Made by a program: the position numbers and the translations under genes
In this document: piece by piece, positions 19,738 to 32,500 of the stretch
Layout of the letters: the number at the start of each line of letters is the position of its first letter
Position numbering within the stretch: the first letter of the stretch is position 1
Notes under the pieces: generated by a model
Seen by the model: only the letters and a program-made list of their open reading frames with translations
What the model was told of the DNA's origin: nothing
Databases searched by the model: none
Source: Daphnia pulex
Taxonomy: Eukaryota > Arthropoda > Branchiopoda > Diplostraca > Daphniidae
NCBI RefSeq assembly: GCF_021134715.1
Contig: NC_060019.1
Location: 8,246,001 to 8,310,000 of the forward strand
DNA length: 64,000 nucleotides
Direction: 5' to 3'

Positions 19738-22700
19738 TCACTCCAAAAAATAGTAAATGGTCTCATTAGCAATTCGGGGACGAGTAGATAGTATAGGCGG
19801 GAAGGGTCAACTCGATTCGGTTATTTTTGCCTCGGGATGTTTTTGTACCGACAAAAAAGAAAAATTTATTCCGCGCAATGAGGTACATGCCCGAGCTTAA
19901 TGGACCTCTCTCTGCTCTTCTATGCGATTTACAACAAATAATATTTCACACGATGGCGTCGCAGTTGTGCGGGAAAGAGCGATGGCTCAACTTTGCCATC
20001 TCTAATTGAGCCCGAGAGAAATCAGAGGTGAACGGGACGGGCGCGCTTGTCGGTTGTGATGATCAGGACTCACGGCGTGTGATCATCGGCGTGAAAAAGG
20101 GTGGGGGTGGGTAACTGAGCAAGAAAGTGGGTAGGATATCGTTCATCAACCGACGATGAAAAGAAAAGCGGATGACAGAAGAAAAAGGCCTACTACTTTC
20201 CCCCTTTCGATATCATAGAGTTGAGTGGTACAATGGTAGTTGCTCTACTTGGAGGCAGACGGCTCTTTTATGATGTGCGGATCGGACCGAGTCATCCGTC
20301 AACTTACCCCCGTACAGGGCTCCCTCATCCTGCCATTCCCAGAAACGGAACAAAATAGTTGCACCATCCAGTCGTGAAGCCCACGGCAATCTGTTCGTTT
20401 GCCATCGCGTACGGCCTCGCGCCCGTGTTTTTAAAAGCTTCCGTTACTCATCTTCTTCTTCTTCTTCTTCTCGGCGCTCTGCTGATCGACTGCCTCTCTC
20501 GGTATAGCGAATGATTGCACGGTCGTCTTTTTTTTATCACGAAGATGGGAGACTAGATTCCCAGCCAGCACCCAAGGTATATATATACATCCTTCATCCG
20601 CACTTGATTCTCTCCGGCTCCTAGCCGGGCTCTTGATTCCCATTAGTTGGCGTCAGTGTCGGGCTGCTGCCACTTGCTGTACATTTGTACAAGGTTCGAA
20701 CGGATCGATCGACATTGCCAGTCAAGTACTAGCTTGGTAGTAGTACCTAGTACACTGGAACTGTGTATAATACAGAGAGAGAGAGAGAGAAGGTCTTGCT
20801 GCTCGTACACACACAGAGCAGAGTAAAGTTCAATCATTTCTGCAATTGTCCCGAAAAGTTCGTTTAGGATCCTCTACACGTCAAAACTGCTGGGCTAGTA
20901 TGTGCCAGTCAGAGAGAGAGAGAGAGCAAGAGCAATCAACGGATGGCTTGTGATGTTCAATATTGCACACAGACTTTAGTTGCGCGCTATTTGACAGCTG
21001 ATGCCCCCCCCCCCCTCTGTGTTTTTATTTTCTGCTTACGACTAGAATTTACAGCGTATTATATCGAACTTTAGACGGCCATGAAAATAATTGATGTCTG
21101 CTCGACTACATTAGCATGGACAATCAGTTAAACGACCGCGAAAGGAAAAAAGAAAATGGAAATGAATGAAAGGGGAATGATGAGGCCGTGTAAACCCGTG
21201 TGAAACAAAGTCACGCATAGAGACCGCAGCGGCAGGGCTGGACGCGAGGACCAGGTGTCGGTCGGGCTCTAACGGACTTACGCAAGCGCTCAACTGGTTC
21301 GCAACACCTGCGGGTTTCCAAATGGCAAACTAACACGATCCCGTTTATCAGCTCGCAGTTTTGTTTTTTCTTTTTTTTTTCCCCCCCAATTTCTGTGTTT
21401 AAAAATTATAACGAAAACAGCTGATTAAAAGTGAAGCATCAACTGCTGTTAGCCCGAGTCAAACAAGGGGAAATTGTTTTGAATTTGGTTTTTATTTCGT
21501 TTGGCTATTTTATTTTATTTTATTTTATTTTTTTTTTGTTGGGTGGGTGGGAGTGAAATAAGGAGATAAGGAAAGTGAAATCTGCTGTACACCAGCCAGT
21601 CGGCTGCTATATTATACACACCCGTGTTACTTGACCATGCAGTTGAGCGCGGCGACTTAACGCTACCGTTGGGAAATCCAGAAGTATTTTTTTGGGGGGG
21701 TGGGTTTTCTTTTTATCTTCTTTTTGTGCGTTTGGTGTTTTTGAAAATCCCGCCAAGCGCGCGCGGGGCTCTCCCCGCAAGCCTTTGGATCTCGTCGCCT
21801 TTCGTTTTTTTTTTTTTTCTGGTCAACCTCAATCTGTATCTGTGCTGACGCCCAAGTCGACGCGAGTGTAAGAGAACCGCGGTCGGTAATAGAGTGAACC
21901 ACCGACCTCTCTTGACAGATCAATGGCGGTCGTGAATCCACTCACGGGATTTTTCCTCACACCTCGTAAGATAGCGGTGCGCGCTACTTTATTTTTTCTC
22001 CCATTGACTTTGATCATTGCCTGTCTTCCTATCGAAACCCGTACCCCTCCCTCCGCTTTTTCCACCATTTGCTTTTACACACTTCCGTCCCCCCTCCCCC
22101 CTCCTTACTTTTTATAGAAATCTCTGCTGGGTGAAATCATTTTTTTGAAAAATAATTTCTCCTCCATCGACAAATGTCTTAACACTAACACCGTCTCTCC
22201 CAATCTTTGGCCGTATAAAACAGAGAGAGAGAGAGAGAGAGGCAAGGCGGATGTGAGCGAATTCCGGTCCGATGGAGCAGTAAATGATGTCGACATGGCA
22301 AGTTTGTCTCCCCGCTGAACCCCCCCCCCCCTCACCACCGACTTGTGCACACAAGTTCCAAATTCACTAATCACGTGACAGACTAACAGTTAACACACGC
22401 ACTCAGACTAAATGAATGTTGAAATGAAGAGATGAAATGATGATTATCGCCCGCTTAGATAGACATACAATCACGGACGCATTATTTAATGACATCCGGG
22501 GAAATCAGGTTTATCATTCATGCCCGACTCACAATTTCATTCTTTTATCCATACGTGACATCTTCTGAATCGGCGGCATATTTAAATGAGCGAATCAAAT
22601 GAAAACCGAGAGAAAGAAGAAAAATAAAAAGCCGGGAGATAATAAATCAACTGCGCGCGTCTGTATATTTTATTACGCCGGGAAATCATTCCCGGGTAAC

Positions 22701-23217
22701 ATTTGTACAGCTGCGCCGCCGGCCTGCGTTTCGCCCGCCCGCATATCGGGTCTCATATACTACTACTCCACGACTCTCTGCTTTTCCCTGGTGGAAAGGG
22801 TGGCCACGGTGGTGGTAGTAGTAGTAGGGGTGGGTGGGGGGGGTCTATGAGGACTTATATTACACGGCGGCCAGCACTGGGTTACGAGTTTGTATAGTTC
22901 CAGCCTTCTGGTCGGACGAACTGGCCGGCTTTTTTTCCCCCCCTCACCCGCAATCTCGTCGTCTGCGCCCACCTTCGTTCCCGCCGCCGTAAATATTGAC
23001 AGACAATCTCGAAACGAATCTTTGAACGACGAATCTTTTATACATACTCTTGTGTGTGTCGGAGATGCGTACTCGCTCCTCCGTCAAAGTGATTACCAAG
23101 CCGTGGCTCGTTATTACGGACTTGATTGTGCGTCATTACCGACTCTGAAAAAACATCCGGAAACAAGACAAGTGGATGAAGATTTCAAGTTGCTTCTTCG
23201 TTATGTCACATACAACA
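17879..23217. other. Long intergenic region upstream of the DIP gene
   Basis: More than 5 kb holds no recognised coding exon. Short open frames here look like chance, several being Ala- or Ser-rich from repeats. Visible elements are (CT)n/(CA)n at about 19.68-19.73 kb, (GA)n near 20.78 and 22.22 kb, and C and T homopolymers. The proximal part should contain the 5' untranslated exons and neural regulatory DNA of the adhesion gene starting at 23218. Confidence 0.5.
19707..19733. repeat. (CA)n microsatellite preceded by (CT)n
   Basis: About thirteen CA units directly follow a TC-rich tract. Confidence 0.93.
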
Positions 23218-26200
23218 ATGCCGACGGATTGTCTCTTCTTGATCTTCTCTCTGGCCATCATCAGCAGCAGCACCTGTCAAGGTAAAAAATAAAATAAAAT
23301 TCGTGAACAAGTTGTTGCTTTGTTGTTTCCCCCCCTTGTCCGTGTCTGAAACCCAATCTTGTTATCTCTCCCGTCCGACAAATGTTACAGCCAAATGGCG
23401 AGAAAAGAAAAAAGGGAAAAAGAAGGGGAAAAAAATGGACAAGAGTTGGGTTGATACTTTATTGAACCAGCCACAATCTGGCGATGAAGCCTGAAAAAGT
23501 CAAAGTTGATCCTCCGCGCTACAACACACAGGGAGGAGGACTTGACGACATTTGAAAGGGGGGAGGTCGACAGATTTATTTGTCAAAAAATGTTGTTGGG
23601 GCGGGTGAACTAGATTCATTTGAACGCTTTCTTTTTTGATCTCGGTAACTTTATTGCTTTGGGTTCGTCGAACCCTATTGGTGTTGATCCTAACCGAAAT
23701 TCTTTCTGGCTTTTATAAAATTTAAAAAAATGGATTTCACATGGCGAGTGGGTGTCAAAGTGTAGTTTAGCGAAAACTCATTTGCTCATAGCAGATGGCG
23801 GAGCTGAAATGGATTGTAACTTTTTTGTTTTTTTCGCTCTCTCTCTCGTCGCAGGTTCGCGCCATCATTTGAAAACGGCGACGAGTCAGCAACAGCCTGC
23901 GACGGAAGTCGACTACGGCCATCAGGACGTCTTCGACAACAGTAAGCCATTTTTATTATTTACGGCACCTTGGATATGCACTTGGTGGATGGAAAGAAAA
24001 GAAAAGCAGTGGCACCTGCGCTGTCAATAAAGAATGAACAGGGAAGAATGATGAGATTTTCCTTTACTGTTGCACACGACGTTGATATATATATATTTGA
24101 AGCCAGAGAACATTGAGAGTCGATGAAGGAGAATGAGGTAGACGACAGCAGCGCTCTGGTGAAGCGAAACATTTCCGAATGGTTTCACTTTCAATTGTTG
24201 TTGTTGTTGTTGTGTTGGATTTATTTTTGATTCATTTCCCCCCCCCCATTTCGACGAGTTTAGAGAAAAATAGTGTTTCCCTCGGAATGTCTATAAAGTA
24301 CGTATCTATCTGCAGTTTAATAACTTTTCAACGACGGCGGAAGGATCTCGTATATTAGTATTATTGTTATTGTTTTATTTGTCTTCTTTCTTTTTCCACC
24401 CAACATACTAACTTGAAAGTATATGTTTTATTTCAATTGAGGGTATGAAACTTTTTGATTTTCGTGTTTGGGATTCCATTCGACGAGATATCCCGAGAAA
24501 GGCACTCCATCCACCACCGGAAACAGCCAGGGAGGAGGGGTGGAAAATCAATAGATTTGAAATAAAAAATAAATAAAATAAAAAATTGAAGAAAAATAGT
24601 TTCAGCAGCTCGCCATTTCTCCGGCCGTCTTTCAATATCTTTTTTTTTTCTTCTTTTAAATGTGTTTGTAGGGTGGTAGGAATATCCGTTGATCAAACAT
24701 GATTGGTCGGAGAAATGAAGCTTGCCAATGAGAACAAATGAATGTCAAGTAGAATTTGAAGGATTGACAACAAAAAAGAAGGATTTCTGCTGCTCGCGAG
24801 TTCCCAAAAAAGATGGACAGGAAATAAACATCAATGGGGGAGTCAAACAATCGAATTGACCTTATACAACTCAGATTGGGAGTTCCGTCGTATTATTACT
24901 TTTCTCTCCCTTTTGTGTTAACGGATACATCGCTCTCCCATCGCTGTATTGTATGTATTCGAGTATTGCCCGTTACTTTCTCATCTCTGGGCGCACTTCA
25001 GTAACAAAGTCACTTTGTACTCCATCACTTATTCGCTCCCACTCAGTTCCGGTGTAGTCGCCCTTCTATTTTTTTCCCCCTTTTTTTTTCTTCTTCTTCT
25101 TTCGTGTTACTCTTAGTTTCACGCTACCGTCGGTAATTCAATGGACATTTCCGTTTTCCCGGTAGTCGATCAACACTTGTATATTCTATAAGGCCTCCTA
25201 TTTATTTATTTATGATGCATAGAGATATAACTCTGTGCTCTGGATCTTATTTCAGCAAAACTATTTTGGTGAGCGCTGAAACTTTTTCGCGATTTCTCCG
25301 AAAGGTGATGATGACACTCTTTTTAATTCATCAATTTGATTTCTTTTTCGTAGGCCTCTGGTCGCCCAAGCAGCTCAACAACAATGAACATTCCCATCCG
25401 ATGGCCGGAGGACACGATTTCGGTAACTTTAGTAGCATGTGCAAGTATTGAATGTTGAATTGAATAGCTATTCAATTTCTTTCCATTCCTGCCGAGTCTG
25501 TCAAGTCCCCGAAATGATATTTCAAGCAATTAATAACCAATAACGGCACTGTCAATTTCAATTTTCAAAAGTCTTTCCAGAAATTGCAGTCGCCTCATTA
25601 ACACATTCTATCGTATTGCTTTATTTGCCCAATTTTTTTTATTTATTAATTGATTGAAAGGATGTTTTTTCAAGGATTTTTTTTTTTTTGTGCTTTCTCC
25701 CAATGTGTTGACAGTTCTTCCCAGATTCGCCGAGCCCGTTAATAATGTCACGGTAGTGGCGGGGAGAGACGCCACTCTGCACTGCGTCGTCGACAACCTC
25801 CAGAAATTCAAGGTACGTCGCATTTGCTTGGTCTAGAAACTCTCGATACTACTCCGTAGTGATTTGAAGGAAATTACCGAGTCGACGTCAGCAGCATCCA
25901 ACTCTTCAAAAAGTTGATTACAATTATTTAACTATGCACTTCTTCTTCTTCTTTTACGCTCTACGACCAGTTTAGAGAGATGGAAAGTAGCACATATATA
26001 AAACTTTGATGTGGGAGGGGGATACGTAGATAGTGCCGCCGCCCGGAGCGCTTTGATTCCCGTCTATCTATACGGCGGTTGGTGCTGGCATTCTCCCGCT
26101 TCCTAGTATTTCATTTTCTATTTTTTTTCCTCATCGACTCATTCGGTATGCATGGTCGATGCTGCCGGTGGCATACGAGTTGACGGCCCTATTAGTCGAC

Positions 26201-29200
26201 TCTTTATCCGTGTGGAGGAGGGGACAAGACGGTGAGGTGTGCAGTCGTCGTCGGCTGTCTCTTTAATTCTCTTCTTTATTAGACCAGCAGCTGACGTTCA
26301 CGTTTGACAATTACAAATCTTTCCGGTCGGACTGCCCCGCTAATTATTGTTCTGGCAGGCAAGGGCAGGAGAACGAGCGCTCTATGGTGGATTGCTGCAT
26401 CCATTGCATACACAATGAATGCCAGGGAGATGGGCAGGGGCGTCAGCTTTACAAAAGAAAAATAAAAACCAGATAGAGAAAAGTTGTCAGCGAAATAGTC
26501 GACGGTATTTCTTTTTTCTTTAGACTTTATCTGTTTGTTATCTGCTCTTAAGACGGCAAAGATCCAGTTGCTTGTCTCTTCTCGTCCAAATGAATCCGGG
26601 AAAACACATCAGCGCCGTGCGGATCCATCCTGTCGACCCAATTCCTCTTTTTCTCTTTCTTGTGTAATCTTGGCCGCTGGACGTATCCACTCAGTTATGC
26701 GTCGCCAGTGTGTATAAAAGATGCGGCAATCCTATCTATACACCGGTTCTTCATTTCTACCCTGTAATTCCGCTTAGATTGCGCCCCCCACTGCCACAGT
26801 CGGATGAGTTCTGATGATCGGAAAACGGCTGTCTTCTTCTTCTTCCTTTTTTTCTCTCATCTGTGTCGTCCGCCTCTACTTGGACTTTGTGAACTAATCC
26901 TCCTGGATGTTTGTATTCCATTCAAAGAGAGATCTGTGTGTGTGGCTGGCAAAAACGAAACGCGGACGAAAAGAGGGCCGAAAGATATCCATCAGAATAT
27001 AATAGCGTATTCATAGCGCATCACAGTTTGCCAAGCGTAAAGCGCGTTTGTGGATTACATCCGCAGCTCGCTTCCGTTTTCTTTAGTCCTGTGTTTTTGA
27101 TTCTCTCGAATTTGCGGATAAACGTGAATAACTGTACTTTTTTTGTGTATTTCTGGGGTTGGGCCCGTTGGGGATTTGTTTTCCAGGTGGCGTGGGTGCG
27201 GGTAGACACCCATTCCATCTTGACGATTCACAATAAAGTCATCACACGGAATTACCGGATCGGATTAGCGCAAGCGGATGGTCGCAACTGGGACCTGAAA
27301 ATCAGCAACGCCGCCGAAAACGATCGGGGATTCTACATGTGCCAGGTATTATCTTGTCCGTGTCGTTTGAGAGATGACATTAATGAAATTGCGCGTTTTT
27401 ACGGGGGTTTTTATGAAGATTAACACGGATCCCATGCGCTACCAAGAGGCTTACGTCGAAGTCGTCGGTAAATATATGAGTTTTTTTTCCATTTGAAAAG
27501 TTGCCTGGAATTTTGTTTTTTTCAACGTTGTGTTTGTTTGTTTAGTGCCTCCGGATATTATCGATGGCGAATCCAGCACAGACACAGTGGTCCGCGAGGG
27601 ATCCAATGTGTCGCTGACATGCGCGGCCAGTGGCCATCCGCAGCCCCACATCCTGTGGAGGCGAGAGGATGGCGCTTCCATTGCCAGAGGCAAACTCAAA
27701 GGTTAGGTTATACATTCGGTCGCTTTTGATATTATTTGTTGTTCACTTTTCGTATCTGTAATCTCTCCGTATATTTGTACTCGATTTTTTCCCCATTTAT
27801 GTCGTTCAATCGCCTTTTTATTCTGACGCGCTCCGCTGGTTTTTCTTCGGTATCGTCGATAGCCAACTCCTTCGAAGGCGAAGTCCTCGGTCTGGCGCGC
27901 GTCTCCAGGCTTCACATTGGAGCTTACCTTTGTATCGCATCCAACGGCGTACCGCCGTCAGTTTCCAAGCGAATCGTCCTCAATGTTCAGTGTAAGGAAA
28001 TCAGATGAGAGATCACAAGGCTGGAAATGTCTCCCATTTTTGTTTTGTTTGGTTTGGTTTTGTTTATTTTTGTTCCTTTTACGGTTGAAGTGGTTGTCAC
28101 ACGGTTTCTTTTCTATTTGGCAGTTGCTCCGGTTTTGTGGATCCCTAACCAGCTGGAAGGAACCGTGGTCGGACAGCAAGTCTCACTCGTCTGTCAGATC
28201 GAAGCTTTCCCCATTCCCATTGTTTACTGGACGACAGAGAGCGGCGAAATCATCATCGACAGTATGAAAAAATGATGTTCAAACTGAAGAGATTTTCTCT
28301 GGCAGGTCGATAATCAATGATCAATTTCGGATTTATTTCCAACAGATTCTCGTTTTAGTATGAAGGTCAGTCTGGAGAATGAATATAAAATGACGATGAC
28401 GCTGACCATACGTAATCTATCGGCCGAGTTTTTCGGAGGCTACCGGTGCATTGTTCGCAATTCACTGGGTGAAACAGACGGCATGATCCGGCTCTATGGT
28501 GAGTGGGAGAGACAACTAGAAAAAGGCCGGTTTTCATCCGCTGCAATCTATTCGTTGGTAGTAGAACAGCCGAGTAGACCGGTCTGTAGGCTACTAAACT
28601 AACTATAAATCCGATCATTCGACCGACTGAGAGATATCGATCGAAACGACGTATTTCCTTATTATTATGACGAGCCCACCCCCTTAGGCGCAACCCAATC
28701 GAGTATAGTACTAGAGAGCAGTCGCCAAAAACCTACTATAATACTCGGCTCATTTGACAATAGAATAGCCTATGGCAAATTGAATAGGCCTGCAGTTGGT
28801 GGGATTCAATTGTGGGTCACTGCGGATGGATTTTGAATGAAATTGCTGGTCCAGGTGAACGCCATTCTCCCTCAGACGAACGTGTATTTTTCTTGGCATT
28901 CCAGCTCACTAAATGTTGAATTTTAATGTGGTCAATCCGCCGTGAAAAATAGCGCCTAATTAATTGGATTTCCTTGTTTGTGCAGAAGTTCCGGCTGTGC
29001 CACGTTCGTCGGTCGACACGGAGCCTCCGTACGACACAGAAATGGAAGATTCACAATCGGACAATGTCCTGCTCAAAATTCGCGGTAAATATATCTCCCC
29101 TAAATCAATTCCGGCCGTTCGCGCGGCTCATTATTTGCCACATAATAAAAATTAAAAAGATTCCGGAGTTTATAGAATGATAATGTATCCGCACACAACC

Positions 29201-29500
29201 AAATAAACATTTTTTCCGTCTCCGTTTATACATCTATTGTCAGAGAGGAACAAGCATCCATCGACAAGCAACGGGCAGGAAGCCGGAAGCGTCAGTATTA
29301 AAGCCACCATGGATTCGACTGGAACGGGATCCGTTTCAGTTGGTCAGCCGAGTCCGGCTGCCGACAAGTCGAGCAACAATGGATCAGCATCGCTCTACTC
29401 CGCGGGCATCGTTGGGTTATTATCCCCATTTGCGATTCATCGTTTGCCCGTTGTTGTGGTTATTGTTGTGCTTCACTGCACACTCCACATCCCGGCATGA
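23218..29500 (+). CDS. Dpr-interacting-protein-like (IgLON/lachesin family) cell adhesion protein
   Basis: Neuronal surface immunoglobulin protein expected to bind Dpr partners. Twelve phase-consistent coding exons: 23218-23281, 23855-23941, 25354-25422, 25715-25812, 27187-27345, 27419-27467, 27546-27701, 27863-27991, 28124-28261, 28346-28498, 28986-29084, 29244-29500; 485 residues. Residues 1-21 form a signal peptide (MPTDCLFLIFSLAIISSSTC). A short acidic/His-rich segment precedes three Ig domains with cysteine pairs at about 97/158, 201/251 and 294/351. The first has the DIP hallmarks VAWVRVDTHSILTIHN and DRGFYMCQINTDPM. A Ser/Gly-rich stalk ends in a hydrophobic tail (LPVVVVIVVLHCTLHIPA) with no cytoplasmic part, which suggests a GPI anchor. 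The start is the only ATG giving a signal peptide in frame. An AATAAA lies at 29828. Which DIP paralogue this is cannot be told without a tree. Confidence 0.93.
23942..25353 (+). other. Long intron of the DIP-like gene
   Basis: A 1.4-kb intron lies between the exon ending VFDN and the exon starting LWSPKQ. I see no conserved coding exon inside. It contains T runs, (TTG)n at about 24.2 kb and (CTT)n at about 25.09 kb. Confidence 0.7.
25813..27186 (+). other. Long intron inside the first Ig domain
   Basis: A 1.4-kb phase-0 intron lies between NLQKFK and VAWVRV. I see nothing coding in it. Introns at this place inside Ig1 are usual for this family. Confidence 0.7.
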
Positions 29501-32500
29501 CAATAAGTTTCTATGGACATCATACTCCAGGCCATTTTATTCGCATGTCGATTCGACTATAACCTCTCCTTATTCTTTTTTCTCCCATTTCCCCTTCCGA
29601 GTTATGTTCCGTACCTACTGCAACGCTGCCGTTTTACTGCTGCATCTAATTAGCAATAACAATACCGCCCCTTTTCTCCATTCTATTCATTCCCACCCTC
29701 CCAGCCCACAGTCAACACCCACCATTATTCGCTCCTAGTCGCTCGGAAACTACTACCTGACGGATTTAATACGTTGTGAACTGATTGTAAAGCGCGTGCT
29801 GTATGCCTGCTGTATCATAGACAAGTAAATAAACAAAAACTTTGGTCGCTGTGGAGTCCAAGGAGAAATTCAAAATTCTAGGTAAGGCAGATGCCAGATT
29901 TCTTTAGCTTTAAAGACAATGTCCAATGCCCACCGGCATTGTTAGTTCAAGGCACCTGCGTGCACTGCTGCAACGGGATCTTTCTTTAGCTTTTGAAGCG
30001 TGTGGGACATTTGGCTTTTCCGTAATGTCATTGGATGTTGAATAAATCACATGATCAAGTTGCATTAGACTGAGGAATTGGGCTTGGCTTTGCTCGATGT
30101 CTACGCTCAGCTGTTATGCCCTTTTCGCCATCTATTGATGACTCCCTTCTTCAGTCTTTACACGTTACTACCAGATGTCACGAAAATCAGTTGTTGGTTG
30201 TTTGAAAATGGAAAGTTTGTCAAAATCTCTCTAGAATCGTTGGACAATGTTATAATTAGCATTCTTCATTCTCCAATTAGAATTTAGAAGTAACAATTGA
30301 GTTTTGATCCATAATCATCAAATAGTCGTCTTTCAGTTTTACTGAATGTAGAACAGGTTTACTTATTTTACGCATCAATCGAGTGCGCTCTAGTGTCCCA
30401 AGACGCCTACGGACTCCAGTCTCCGGAGTCTATGACAGTAGAACTAATGGAATAATATTTAATAGAATAATATTTAAAAAGGAGTGCTTATGTCTTTTAT
30501 TATAGATTGTTATGTTGAAAAAGTTGAGGAGAATGATCCGAAATAGCTAACTAAATCATTTGTATGTTGGGTCATAGGGAAAGCTGCTGGAGTAATCTAG
30601 TGTCCATCCCCACTTGATTCATTTCGTGCCAGCATGTGAAAGTCGTGACGAATTCAAATTTAGCTGCTACGTGCTGTCTGCAAGCAAGCAATCCAATTGG
30701 CTGTCGCTAGGTGGGGCGATGGTCTTCAGGGGACCAATTTCAGCCATTTTGTTCCTTGACGGAGCAGAAGAAGGACGCCAGTTGTGACGTTTCCCATGAC
30801 GAAAATGTAAAGGTATTTTTTGTTAATTTCTTAGGGTTATTTAATGTTAAATTTCGATGTGTAAATTGACAGGTGATTTCAATACCATTTTGTCAAATCA
30901 TGTAACTCGGACTTGAGTGCCTGTCCATTTGCCGAAATGTCGTTCCTCGTGTGTCTTGCAGCCTGCACCCAGTCGTACGTCTTGTCCCATGCAAAAGCAA
31001 AAGTAATTATTTTTATCCAATGTCCTACTAAAGTACTTTGTTAATATGACTAGAGATCAATTTGCAGTTTGATGCCAACTATGACTTCCTTTGTAAAATT
31101 TGAGATATCGGAGAGATCTGTTGGACTGCATAGTTTTGTCTTACTCCTGGTACTCTTTTGTCATAAAGAGTCCTGTGTAATTGTGCACACACTGTCCTTC
31201 CCTGACGGTAATTTTTTAATTTTCTTAAATAGGTCCGCTGTTGGTTACCTTGTTGCAGCCAGGTGGTTAAAGATGTGATGGAGACTAATTGAACTGTTGT
31301 ATGCAGCATGTGGTTCCAGTGTTATCCAGAAGTAGCTGTGCTGGCGGTATCCTGAACTAGCATGAAGCAGCCTGAAGTTGCCAGTGATATCCGGGTCGCT
31401 GACTTTAAATATTTTTCTGTTTGCATTTTGTGTATTTGCCCTGCCAATGTTATCCTGTGTTTGAAATCTGTTCTCTTTCGTGTTTTTTTTGCTCTACCAG
31501 TGATTTCCTGTGTTGCAGTCTTGAAATGGTTTCACTGTCGTCTTTGGCGTTTTTATTGTGCAGTATACGATTGAGGCAACCTGATCTATGTCAGGTTTGA
31601 CACAGTCGACAACTGCTAGATTAAATTCCGGCTTTCTGCACCAACAAAATAATAACGGCACATGTTATTATCGCGGTTGGGAAAGTCACAGGCCCTCCCC
31701 TCCCTGGGGGCCATAAATATATATCTATAATATTGTGTTTGAATAAATAAAATAAATGTTGTGCATAAATAAATATTTTGTTAATTTTTTTAATAAAAAA
31801 AAAAGAATGAAAGGACATCGCCAATTTTTGTCGAAAAAGACTTAGTTGGTTGTTTTTATAAAGCGGAAAAAAATGATAAAAATTTGGACAGGAAATTATT
31901 TATTTTGGTTATAGATTATATATAGGTAGTAATATTTAAAATCGTTGTCATTGTATGCATAGGGAAAAAAGAACAAAATAGGTGTGTTTCATATTTTATT
32001 GTAAGCGAAGTAATAATATTGATAATGGTCATATATGAAGAGCAAATAAGTTAAGACGGTTATATAAAGGAGGTAGGATTGCGAATCATAAGGGAATACA
32101 TCAGATCATTTTCATTGCTATTTTCCGTTCGACCAGACGAATAACCAACGGCGGAAACAGTTTACTTAGGGAAAAGGGAGAACATGCATGCCTTTTTAAT
32201 TTGTCTAAATCTATTATTGTATCAGTCTTCAATTTCTGCAACTCTTCTCAGTTTCACCAATGGATCAAGTCGATGGCAGCAAACGATTAAACTGAAACGA
32301 GAACGAAAATAAGTTACTTACAATAATTGAATGAAACTAGCCATCAAGCATTACCTTAACGTGTGTGCAGGTGGCAAGAGACGAGACGCCACATCGACAA
32401 AAGGCAGCCGATAAAACATGCCCAACAGCCACCAGGCAACACCGACTATTTTGCACAACAGCTCAACAAAAAAACATCAACATGGGCAAATAACACATTG

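Noticed and set aside
31650-31672. Short AT-rich inverted repeat (ATAATAAC...GTTATTAT)
   Set aside because: Eight-base arms in AT-rich DNA are expected by chance, and no related copy was noticed nearby.
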